From contig JAGQKX010000019.1 of assembly GCA_020429905.1 (NCBI GenBank), positions 1 through 9,788 of the forward strand: a DNA stretch of 9,788 nucleotides, read 5' to 3'. The stretch comes from a candidate division WWE3 bacterium. Its GTDB lineage: Bacteria > Patescibacteriota > 4484-211 > JAGQKX01. The position numbers and the translations under genes are program-made. The notes under the pieces are model-generated. The model had not been told where the DNA came from. It saw only the letters and a program-made list of their open reading frames with translations, and made no database searches. Positions 1-6,667 of the stretch are shown here, piece by piece. The first letter of the stretch is position 1; each line of letters starts with the position of its first letter.

Positions 1-2856
1 GATTCAAGCGCAGAAGTTTCCGTTTTCCAAAATACGGTCACTTCATCATCAAAGGCGTACCCCGCATTTCTACGAAGACTTTGAATTTCACGGATGATTT
101 CGCGCATGGTGCCTTCTGATAACAGTTCATCGTCAATTTCTAGATTGATAGATACTTCAAACACATCAGCGCCTTGGTTAGTTTCGTATTCGACAGTCTT
201 GACATTCAATTCGTCTGTAATCACCTGCGTTAATTGGTCAGAAAGTTCTTGCTTACAATTTACAATCGTTACATTTCTGAGTGGTTGACGGAGTCGGATC
301 CCTGACTCTTTTCTCAAGGAGTGACCTTTTTCGACAACCTTTCTCACAAAATCCATTTGCTCAAGTATGTCATTGTTTTCATATTTTTCTTCAATTTCGG
401 GCCAATCCGCCAAATGAACTGACTCCGGATCTTTTTCATTGCGCAGATTTAGATATATTTCTTCAGAAATGAACGGGACAAAAGGGGCAAGTATTTTGCT
501 TAGGGTCATTAAGACAAAATATGTGGTATTAAAAAATGCATTTTTATCTTTGATATCTGTATTGGTTGGGCTTAGTCGGTCACGCGACCGTCGAATATAC
601 CACTGAGAAAATTCTTGCACGATAAATGTTTCAAGCAAAGATGCAGCATCAGGTGAATTAAACTCATTAAGATATGTCTCTACATCAGTCTGTACGGCCC
701 CAAGTTTAGCCAAAATCCACTGATCTAACACATTGTCTGAAGTATGACCTTCTTTGTACTCCCAGTCACTCAGGTTCGCATGTGTAACAAAATAGCGGTA
801 GGTATTCCAGAGAATCGCTAAAAATCGTCTGCGTACTTCGTCCAAAATATTGTACCCAAACCGTAGATTTCCAGTCCCATGATGATTAGCAGAACGTTCT
901 CGTAAATACAGCCACCGAATAGGATCAGCCCCAGCTTCACGAGCCGCATCATCAAAGGCAATAGAATTTCCCGCACTCTTATGCATCGCCTTACCTTTTT
1001 CATCAACCAAAAAGCCCGTCGCAAGAACATTTTGCCAAGGCGCTTTTCCTTCTAACGTTACCGACATAAATAGGGTCGCATAAAACCAAAGTTTTACTTG
1101 CGCGACATACTCAGTAATAAATTCAAAAGGATACCACTGATTCCAATGGTCTTTATCGGTGAGATAATCTATGGTTGAAAATGGAACGATCCCGGCATCG
1201 AGCCAGCAATCACCTACATCAACTACTCGCTTCCAGACGCCTGACTGTTTTTCGCCATCTAATGTTATTTTGGTCCCGTCTAAGACGATATCGTCAATCC
1301 AAGGACGATGAAGCTCAGGTAGCGCATCCACTTTTTCTGGGTTTGTAGCAAGCTTCTTGAGTTCTTCCTTCGATTCCACTACGATGAATTTTGACTTGTC
1401 TTCGTTTTCGTAGAAAGGAAGCGCTAATCCCCAATAACGCTGCCGTGAAATCGGCCAATCCCCCATATTGTCCAACCAGTCTTGCATTCTTTTTCTGGCA
1501 TGATCAGGCATCCAATGCGCCTCGTCTGCAGCTTTTTTCATCGCAGGACGAATTTCATCTGCCTTGATAAACCACTCAGATACTGTTTTAAAGACTAATT
1601 CATGCTTGCATCTCCAACAGTGAGGATACGAGTGATGAATTGACTCGGTTTTATAAAAAATATTTTTTTCTTTAAGTGATTGATAGATCTCACCTCTGAC
1701 GGCAGAAACATTTTTGCTAACAAAAGGACCATACCCATCAACATAATCCCCAAAATCATCAATTGAATTTAGTAAATCCAAATCATTTTCGATTCTTAAA
1801 TCAAAGTCTTCTTTTCCGGCTCCTGGTGCAATATGTACCAACCCCGTTCCATCAGAATCAGATACGTCATCCCAAGAAATAAGCCTGTGTGTAACTTTAC
1901 TCGGTGCATCTAATTCGTCAAACGGACCTGTGTATATATTTCCATTTTGATCTGCTAATAACTCGAGAAGATCCTGCCCCTTCATCACGGCGATCTCTTG
2001 TTCAATCTGTGCCAGAACTTTTTTTCGTTCGACACCAACAATAATATATTGGTCCGCTTCCTTTACGAGTGCGTAGTCTAATTTTTTGTTAATGGCTACT
2101 GCCACATTGGAAAGTAGTGTCCAAGGAGTGGTTGTCCAAATAAGGAAGGCAATTGTATGGTTATCGTTAATTGAATAGCGTGAACGAATTTTTTGCGCAG
2201 ACTCATCAGTAAGGGTGAATCGAACATATATTGACTCATGAGTCACATCTTTATATCCACCATCTGAAAGTTCGTGTTGAGATATGGCTGTACCACAGCG
2301 AGTACACCATGGCATTGCATCAAAACCCTTATAGAGCCAACCCTTTTCGTGCACTCTTTTTAAAAAATACCAGATATGAAGGTTATTTCTTTCGCTCATG
2401 GTATAGTAGGAGTGATCCCAATCCATAAACATTCCCAATCGTTTTGATTGATCCGCTTGTACCTCACTAAACTTTTCTACCCGGGCCCGGCATGAATTAG
2501 AAAATTTATCCAAACCAAACGCTTCAATATCTCTTTTAGAATCGAAACCCAGATCCTTTTCTTCTTCTACTTCAACCCAAAGCCCCTGACAATCGAATCC
2601 ATTCTGAAAGCGTTGTTTGAATCCACGCATATTTTTATACCGCTGATAAAAATCCTTAATGGTTCTTCCATGAGCATGATGCACGCCCATAGGATTATTG
2701 GCCGTAATTGGACCATCTAAAAATCGGAATCGTTTTTCGGACTGATCATTGCGATGGAGATATTTGTCGACAATACCGTTGTCATACCACCACGCCAGCC
2801 GCGTCGCTTCATTATCAATAAAGTTAGGTTGTGCTTCTACTTCTTTAAAGGTCATA
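1..2856 (-). CDS. ileS: Isoleucyl-tRNA synthetase, partial, with an apparent 1-nt frameshift near the start
   Basis: Class I aminoacyl-tRNA synthetase that charges tRNA-Ile with isoleucine in the cytoplasm. About 951 residues are visible; the C-terminus lies beyond the left edge. Seen: N-terminus MTFKEVEAQPNF, the HIGH-equivalent GVHH (about residues 57-60, inside NNPMGVHHAHGR), PWCTRCGT and CWRCK in the editing/insert region, WPISRQRYWG, and the KMSKS-equivalent AMHKS (about 623-627, followed by AGN). The ATG at 2856 fits the family N-terminus, but its frame meets TGA at 2815-2817 after 13 codons. The rest is read in the +1 frame from ATT at 2817-2819 and stays open to position 3. A single extra T in the run 2820-2823 explains this. 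No good start codon exists in the second frame before the catalytic motif. The gene follows its own promoter and T-box leader. Identity is certain; whether the frameshift is real is not. Confidence 0.93.
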
Positions 2857-3063
2857 TAAACAAAAAACCCTTGCATCTTTGCAAGGGTCCCATGAATAGC
2901 TCATGGTGGACGGTACCACCTATTATTTCTCTTAACCTGCTGTAACGGGCTTACCCGGAAGAGTCTACTAATCACGTGATTTTCTTTCTTCAACGCACTC
3001 AAAGAGTTTCAGGATTGATTGTCCTTCTCCGTAATAATACGGGCGTTTTTGTTGATTAATACG
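2857..3063 (-). promoter_or_regulatory. T-box riboswitch leader of ileS
   Basis: A transcribed leader that senses uncharged tRNA-Ile and controls read-through into ileS. The T-box core GGTGGTACCGTCCACC is at 2905-2920. The antiterminator can be drawn in full: AGG, then the 7-nt bulge TGGTACC, then GTC + CCATGA pairing with TCATGG + GAC, closed by CCT. The bulge TGGT fits an ACCA acceptor end, as expected for tRNA-Ile with discriminator A. The closing GACCCT overlaps the 5' arm of the terminator, so the two structures exclude each other. Upstream lie a stem III-like hairpin (2946-2957, CGGG-CTTA-CCCG on the plus strand) followed by a CCCGTTACAGCAGG-type linker, a perfect hairpin at 3029-3042, and a long-range pairing of 3043-3047 with 2992-2996. 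A candidate AUC specifier is at 2978-2980, but the specifier loop is not clearly resolved. Confidence 0.9.
2861..2888 (-). terminator. Rho-independent terminator of the ileS T-box
   Basis: Perfect 8-bp stem ACCCTTGC / GCAAGGGT (2881-2888 with 2868-2875), 5-nt loop AAGAT, then a run of T ending 12 nt before the ileS ATG. Its 5' arm shares bases with the T-box antiterminator, as expected for transcription attenuation. The 3' arm also contains AAGGG, the only Shine-Dalgarno-like sequence before ileS. Confidence 0.9.
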
Positions 3064-3069
3064 ACTTGT

Positions 3070-3097
3070 ATTGTATCAGTTCATTAGAGCAAGTCAA
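3070..3097 (-). promoter_or_regulatory. Promoter of the ileS leader
   Basis: TTGACT (3092-3097) and TACAAT (3070-3075) are separated by 16 nt, with a TGA just before the -10 box (extended -10, TGnTACAAT). This is the best sigma70-type promoter in the window. Predicted start of transcription is near 3063, giving a leader of about 207 nt, long enough for the whole T-box. It lies just after the stop codon of the 146-residue gene, with no terminator between, so read-through from upstream is also possible. Confidence 0.8.
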
Positions 3098-3109
3098 TAT
3101 TTTTTTCCC

Positions 3110-3550
3110 TTAGGCAAATGCAGTATGGATACTTTTGCCATCTTCATAAGAGGCCGTTAATTCCCCTGATAAGGCGGAAATTTCCCCAATCATTTGAACT
3201 CCACCTAAATCTTCATCAAATTCCTCAGTCCCAGGCATCAGATGTTTTTTTTGTAATTGTGTTTGAATGACATCTAATACCACGTTGAACTCTTCTACAT
3301 CACCTTTCACAGCAACAAAAAGATCGATGAGAGATCCTAAGAGAATGATGCTTTCTGTTGGGGTCACATGTTCATGATCCGCATAAATCACCTCAGCCAC
3401 CTCTCCCAGTTTATTTTCAAAATGTTTCTTAATCAGAGCTAGATGATCAATGGAAACACCTTTGCGAAGAAGCGTTTCTAATTCGCTTTCAGAGATGTGT
3501 AGTTGCAGCTTTAATTGTTCTATGGTCGAAAAAGTTGTCGTTGTATTCAT
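3110..3550 (-). CDS. Unrecognised 146-residue helical protein
   Basis: I do not recognise this protein. It is acidic, contains no cysteine and shows no signal peptide or membrane segment. The sequence suggests a mostly helical fold: regular leucine/isoleucine spacing in residues 9-57, another amphipathic stretch at 65-103 (SIILLGSLIDLFVAV), and an acidic, glycine-containing tail from about 106 (PGTEEFDEDLGG). The ATG at 3550 lies one base after the glyA stop codon (TAA, T, ATG), so it is very likely cotranscribed and translationally coupled with glyA. A weak GGAATAG lies 10-16 nt upstream inside the glyA end. ORF length, tight spacing and strand agreement support a real gene; function is unknown. 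Confidence 0.75.
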   Translation of the reverse strand: MNTTTTFSTIEQLKLQLHISESELETLLRKGVSIDHLALIKKHFENKLGEVAEVIYADHEHVTPTESIILLGSLIDLFVAVKGDVEEFNVVLDVIQTQLQKKHLMPGTEEFDEDLGGVQMIGEISALSGELTASYEDGKSIHTAFA

Positions 3551-3551
3551 A

Positions 3552-4898
3552 TTAATCTATTCCAGGAACGGGAAAATTTGCAGTCATTTGTGCTACCTCA
3601 TGAGCAATTTGATGAAGTGTTGTTTTTTCTTTTTCGAGTTCTTTTGAAAATTCTCCTAACTTCAGTGGCATTCCATTAACAATGCCCCCAATAGTGTTAA
3701 TCCAACTTGCGATTTTTTCCATTTCTGGTTCTTTCATTCCCCGTGACGTGACCGCCGGGGTACCTAGTCGTAAACCAGATGGATAAAACGGTGATCCTTG
3801 TTCGTTAGGATGAGTGTTAGCATTCGTAATGATGTTCGCCTCCTCCAAAGCAATAGCAAAATTTCTACCTCTCGTGTTTTTATTCTGTAGATCAATTAAG
3901 ATAAGATGCTTCTCTGTACCTCCAGAAACGATATGGAATCCATACCCATCTAATTCACTCGCCAAAAATATGGCGTTCGAAACAACCTGCTTGGCATAAG
4001 ATCTGAACTCATTAGTACTGGCCTCTTTAAGACAGGCAGCAATACCTGCTATGGAATGGTTCATCGGACCTCCTTGAAGTCCCGGAAATACAGCCCGATT
4101 GATGCGGTCATTGAATCCTTCTCTTGAGTGATAAGATTGATTATCTTCCCTACGTGAAAAAATCATGGCCCCGACAGGTCCTCGAAGTGTTTTCCTAGTT
4201 GTCATGGTGACTACATCAGCATACGGAAATGGTGCCGCATTAACCCCAGCGGCAACTAAACCAGCTTCGTGGGCAATATCTGATAAATAGTACGCACCAA
4301 CTTCGTGAGCAATATGAGCCATTCTTTCATAATCGATTTCGGGTGGATAGGCCGTACCCCCTGAAATAATTAACTTAGGTTTAACTTCTTGGGCGATACG
4401 TTCGATTTCGTTGTAATCAAATCGTTCTGATTGTTTATCAACCTGGTAATATGAAACATCAAATATTCTCGAAGAAAAAGAAACTTTCTTTCCATCTGGC
4501 AGTTGCCAACCGTGCGACAAATGCCCACCATCATAGAGGTACATGCTGAGAATCCGATCACCCGGTTCGAGTAACGCACTCAACACAGCTAGGTTAGCGA
4601 CACTTCCCGTCACCGCCTGAACATTCACATCCCATTCTTCTGGATCCAAACCATACAATTCTAATGCTCTTTTCTTGGCTAACAGTTCTATGCCGTCAAT
4701 ATTGTCATTCCCCTGGTAATACCGTTTCCTAGGCTGGCCTTCAGAATATTTATTCATCACCACTGATCCTACCGCTTCAAGAACATTTTTACTGACATAG
4801 TTTTCTGATGGAATAAGTTGTAACTGGAGCTTCTGCCTCTCCTGCTCTTGTGAAATAAGTGTGGCTAATTCATTATCGTGCTCGTGCAACATAGTCAT
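3552..4898 (-). CDS. glyA: Serine hydroxymethyltransferase
   Basis: PLP enzyme converting serine + tetrahydrofolate to glycine + 5,10-methylene-tetrahydrofolate, the one-carbon donor used by ThyA next door. Length (448 aa) is slightly above the usual ~415-430. Seen: SENY near residue 31, YSEGQPRKRYYQGN (51-64), SDIAHEAGLVAAG (206-218; D207 and H210 as expected for PLP contacts), the PLP lysine K236 in MTTRKTLRGPVGA, FPGLQGGPMNH (271-281), and GLRLGTPAVTSRG (375-387; R377 as the carboxylate-binding Arg). Odd: the usual His before the lysine is Arg (R235), and the second Arg of RGPRG is Val. The start at 4898 is preceded by AAGGTGA at 4911-4917, 12 nt away; an ATG two codons later (4892) is also possible. 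It follows thyA by 63 nt and is probably in the same operon. Confidence 0.96.
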   Translation of the reverse strand: MTMLHEHDNELATLISQEQERQKLQLQLIPSENYVSKNVLEAVGSVVMNKYSEGQPRKRYYQGNDNIDGIELLAKKRALELYGLDPEEWDVNVQAVTGSVANLAVLSALLEPGDRILSMYLYDGGHLSHGWQLPDGKKVSFSSRIFDVSYYQVDKQSERFDYNEIERIAQEVKPKLIISGGTAYPPEIDYERMAHIAHEVGAYYLSDIAHEAGLVAAGVNAAPFPYADVVTMTTRKTLRGPVGAMIFSRREDNQSYHSREGFNDRINRAVFPGLQGGPMNHSIAGIAACLKEASTNEFRSYAKQVVSNAIFLASELDGYGFHIVSGGTEKHLILIDLQNKNTRGRNFAIALEEANIITNANTHPNEQGSPFYPSGLRLGTPAVTSRGMKEPEMEKIASWINTIGGIVNGMPLKLGEFSKELEKEKTTLHQIAHEVAQMTANFPVPGID

Positions 4899-4917
4899 AG
4901 TGTACAGAAATCACCTT
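4899..4917 (-). promoter_or_regulatory. Shine-Dalgarno and possible -10 box before glyA
   Basis: AAGGTGA (4911-4917) is the best Shine-Dalgarno match in the window, although its 12-nt spacing to the ATG at 4898 is long. TGTACACT follows; TACACT (4899-4904) could be a -10 box exactly 6 nt before the second ATG (4892). The same GTACACT + 6 nt + ATG arrangement occurs before the reductase gene at 9451. Without a clear -35 box I treat the promoter reading as tentative. Confidence 0.4.
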
Positions 4918-4961
4918 CCAGATAAAACGCGTAATTCAATCAATGACAGAGGCCTCTTTGA

Positions 4962-5792
4962 CTAAACACTCATTTTTGCCTTAATTGTCGGATGATATTC
5001 ATAATTGCGCAATTCAATATCAGAAATGGAGAAACCATCAATTGTTTTTATGGCTGGATTAAGCCAAAGTGAAGGTAATGCTTTGGGCTCTCGAGATAAT
5101 TGTTCATTCACAGCTTCGAAATGATCATGATAAATGTGAGTGTCTCCAAGGACTAGCGTTAAGAGTGATGGCCGTAAGTCAGTAACCTGAGCAACCATGG
5201 CCAACAACAATGCATACGAAGCAATATTAAATGGCACTCCTAAAAACAAATCGCAGCTTCGTTGATACATAGTTAATGAAAGTTTATCGTCTTGAACAAA
5301 GAACTGAAAAAAAATGTGACACGGAGGTAATGCCATATCGTCCAAATCTCCAGGATTCCACGCAGAAACGATTAGTCGCCGATCATAAGGTTCTTTCTTG
5401 ATACGCTGGATAATCTCACCTAACTGATCAATTTTAGTACCGTTCGATGATTTCCAAGAACGCCACTGCACTCCATATACTCGACCAAGGTCTCCATCGA
5501 ATTGAGTTTTTCCTCGATCGATCCAGTATGCGGCATCCGCGTTGGCATCCCAAATATGGCAGCCCATTTCTTGAAGTTCCTTAACATCCGCCCTATCTCT
5601 CATGGCCAAAAACCACAAAAGCTCAGCACGTACTCCAGAAAAAAATAGTTTTTTTGTCGTCACTGCAGGAAAACCATCCGCGAAATCAAAAGTAAGGGTC
5701 CGGGTGAATAAAGATCTGATCATGCCGTTACGTGACATCCGGTCATGACCGTCATTGATCACTTCTTGAAGGAGGTTGAGGTAGTTCCTCAT
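4962..5792 (-). CDS. thyA: Thymidylate synthase ThyA
   Basis: Converts dUMP + methylene-tetrahydrofolate to dTMP + dihydrofolate. 276 aa against 264 in E. coli. Seen: GFPAVTTKK (40-48), ELLWFL (57-62), the HIWDANAD region (79-86), GDLGRVYGVQWRSW (100-113), the phosphate-binding arginines in YDRRL (136-140), catalytic Cys158 in ALPPCHIFFQF, the phosphate/dUMP motif YQRSCDLFLGVPFNIASY (176-193, with R178, D181 and N189), DTHIYHDH (217-224), and a C-terminal Val. The usual RTGTGT near the N-terminus is RNGMIR (21-26). The ATG at 5792 fits the family start; no Shine-Dalgarno stands before it, and a TATAAT ends 12 nt upstream. Divergent from the DHFR-family gene, which recycles its product, and followed by glyA, which renews its cofactor. 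Confidence 0.97.
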   Translation of the reverse strand: MRNYLNLLQEVINDGHDRMSRNGMIRSLFTRTLTFDFADGFPAVTTKKLFFSGVRAELLWFLAMRDRADVKELQEMGCHIWDANADAAYWIDRGKTQFDGDLGRVYGVQWRSWKSSNGTKIDQLGEIIQRIKKEPYDRRLIVSAWNPGDLDDMALPPCHIFFQFFVQDDKLSLTMYQRSCDLFLGVPFNIASYALLLAMVAQVTDLRPSLLTLVLGDTHIYHDHFEAVNEQLSREPKALPSLWLNPAIKTIDGFSISDIELRNYEYHPTIKAKMSV

Positions 5793-5804
5793 AGTTCACG
5801 TTGT

Positions 5805-5831
5805 ATTATAGTGGCGATCTACCTCCCTCAA
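5805..5831 (-). promoter_or_regulatory. thyA promoter, nearly leaderless
   Basis: Perfect TATAAT at 5805-5810 on the minus strand; the best -35 candidate is TTGAGG (5826-5831) with a short 15-nt spacer. The expected transcription start falls about 6 nt before the thyA ATG, leaving no room for a Shine-Dalgarno. A GGAGGT nearby lies about 28 nt before the ATG, upstream of the -10 box, so it cannot act as one for this transcript. Confidence 0.55.
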
Positions 5832-5932
5832 AAGAAGCAGCTTTGCCCGGAACAATCTGTTAAATAGCTCTTGGTACCATATCGATTATTCTATGAGGAT
5901 AGGACGAAGACACCGTTTTTAACATCTACCTG

Positions 5933-5938
5933 TATAAT
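5933..5938 (+). promoter_or_regulatory. -10 box of the DHFR-family gene
   Basis: TATAAT preceded directly by TG. It lies 13 nt before the ATG at 5952. No convincing -35 box at the normal distance (the 16-18-nt positions read CACCGT, ACACCG and GACACC). Expected transcript start is about 7 nt before the ATG, again with no Shine-Dalgarno. Confidence 0.45.
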
Positions 5939-5951
5939 AGTAATAACCATT

Positions 5952-6476
5952 ATGAAAGTCATTGCCATTTACGTTGCTTCAATAGACGGTAAAATCGCCC
6001 GTAATCTTCGCGATCCACTTGATTGGGTGTCGTCTGATGATCGGAAATTTTTTAGAGCCGAAACAACTCGTTCGGGGGTCATGATCATGGGGAGAAAAAC
6101 CCACCTTTCAATTGGTAAACCCCTCAAACATCGATTAAATATCGTCATGACCAAATCGCCCGCTAAATATTCAAAAGAAGCCATCGAAGGACTTTTGGAA
6201 TTTACTGATGAAAGTCCCCAAAAAATAATTAGCCGACTCAAAAAAGAAGACAAACACGAATCGGTTTTTGTCATCGGCGGCAGCAGTATCTATTCACAAT
6301 TTATGCAAAAAAGGTTGATTGATGAAGTGTGGATTTCGGTTGAACCGATATTTTTTGGTGCAGGAATTTCACCATTTGATCTGAAAAAACCACTATCTGT
6401 ACCGATGGAACTAATGCATGTCACCACGCTTAATAAAAATACCGTCTTGCTCAAATATCGGGTAGATACACCATAA
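5952..6476 (+). CDS. folA: Dihydrofolate reductase family protein (DHFR/RibD C-terminal type)
   Basis: Most likely reduces dihydrofolate to tetrahydrofolate with NADPH, closing the cycle opened by ThyA. 174 aa from the ATG at 5952. Seen: MKVIAIYVASIDGKIA at the N-terminus, LDWVSSDDRKFF (23-34; D30 and F34 align with the catalytic Asp and the Phe of DHFR), MGRKTHLSIGKPL (46-58) and HRLNIVMT (60-67) as the NADPH and substrate loops, VFVIGGSSIYSQFM (105-118) as the second NADPH motif, and EVWISVEPIFFGAGISPFD (125-143), which resembles RibD C-terminal domains more than classical FolA. An upstream in-frame ATG at 5871 would add 27 residues without family match and would span the -10 box, so I rejected it. 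The neighbours favour DHFR over a riboflavin-pathway reductase. The stop overlaps the next ATG (TAATG). Confidence 0.87.
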   Translation: MKVIAIYVASIDGKIARNLRDPLDWVSSDDRKFFRAETTRSGVMIMGRKTHLSIGKPLKHRLNIVMTKSPAKYSKEAIEGLLEFTDESPQKIISRLKKEDKHESVFVIGGSSIYSQFMQKRLIDEVWISVEPIFFGAGISPFDLKKPLSVPMELMHVTTLNKNTVLLKYRVDTP

Positions 6477-6667
6477 TGGAATCCGAATCGAAAAATTTTG
6501 CAACACAGTCATCAGGAATCTATAGCCAAGAGTTACTTCTTCATTTTACATGTGTAGATTGTGAAAAATGGTGGTCAATCGGAGACCCGGACACTCTTCC
6601 AATTGAATTGTTTTGTCCCTGGTGTGGGAGCAAACAGACGTTTGAAGAAACAAATAGATTAGACTAA
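6476..6667 (+). CDS. Small zinc-ribbon protein, function unknown
   Basis: 63 aa with two CxxC knuckles, CVDC (26-29) and CPWC (47-50), 17 residues apart and followed by GSKQ, the usual spacing and shape of a one-zinc ribbon. Between them lie two Trp (WW, 32-33) and an acidic, proline-containing loop. No other domain fits in this length. The ATG shares one base with the stop of the DHFR-family gene (TAATG), so the two are probably translationally coupled. The 3' end overlaps the end of tmk on the other strand by 9 bp. I do not recognise a specific family; a nucleic-acid-binding or protein-binding accessory is possible but unproven. Confidence 0.8.
   Translation: MESESKNFATQSSGIYSQELLLHFTCVDCEKWWSIGDPDTLPIELFCPWCGSKQTFEETNRLD

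Noticed and set aside
94..472. Two plus-strand reading frames opposite the ileS C-terminal part
   Set aside because: They lie antisense to well-conserved ileS sequence and have no start signals or recognisable content.
818..1030. Short minus-strand reading frame inside ileS
   Set aside because: It is out of frame with ileS, which is clearly coding here (KMSKS region), and its sequence has no protein-like pattern.
2815..2817. UGA recoding (as in Gracilibacteria/Absconditabacteria) to explain the TGA in ileS
   Set aside because: Reading through TGA in that frame gives further stops and no family match; the homologous sequence continues in the +1 frame. The other genes contain no in-frame TGA.
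2970..2981. Palindrome AATCACGTGATT as a protein operator
   Set aside because: It lies about 80 nt inside the T-box leader, where an RNA-structure role is more likely; no second copy was seen in the window.
5821..5830. GGAGGT on the minus strand as the Shine-Dalgarno of thyA
   Set aside because: It is about 28 nt from the ATG and upstream of the predicted -10 box, so it would not be in the mRNA.
5871..5951. 27-residue N-terminal extension of the DHFR-family gene from an in-frame ATG at 5871
   Set aside because: The family match starts at MKVIAIYVAS (5952), the extension is not DHFR-like, and it would cover the TATAAT at 5933-5938.
5969..6274. 101-codon minus-strand frame opposite the DHFR-family gene
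   Set aside because: The plus strand holds conserved DHFR motifs throughout; the antisense frame is a by-product.
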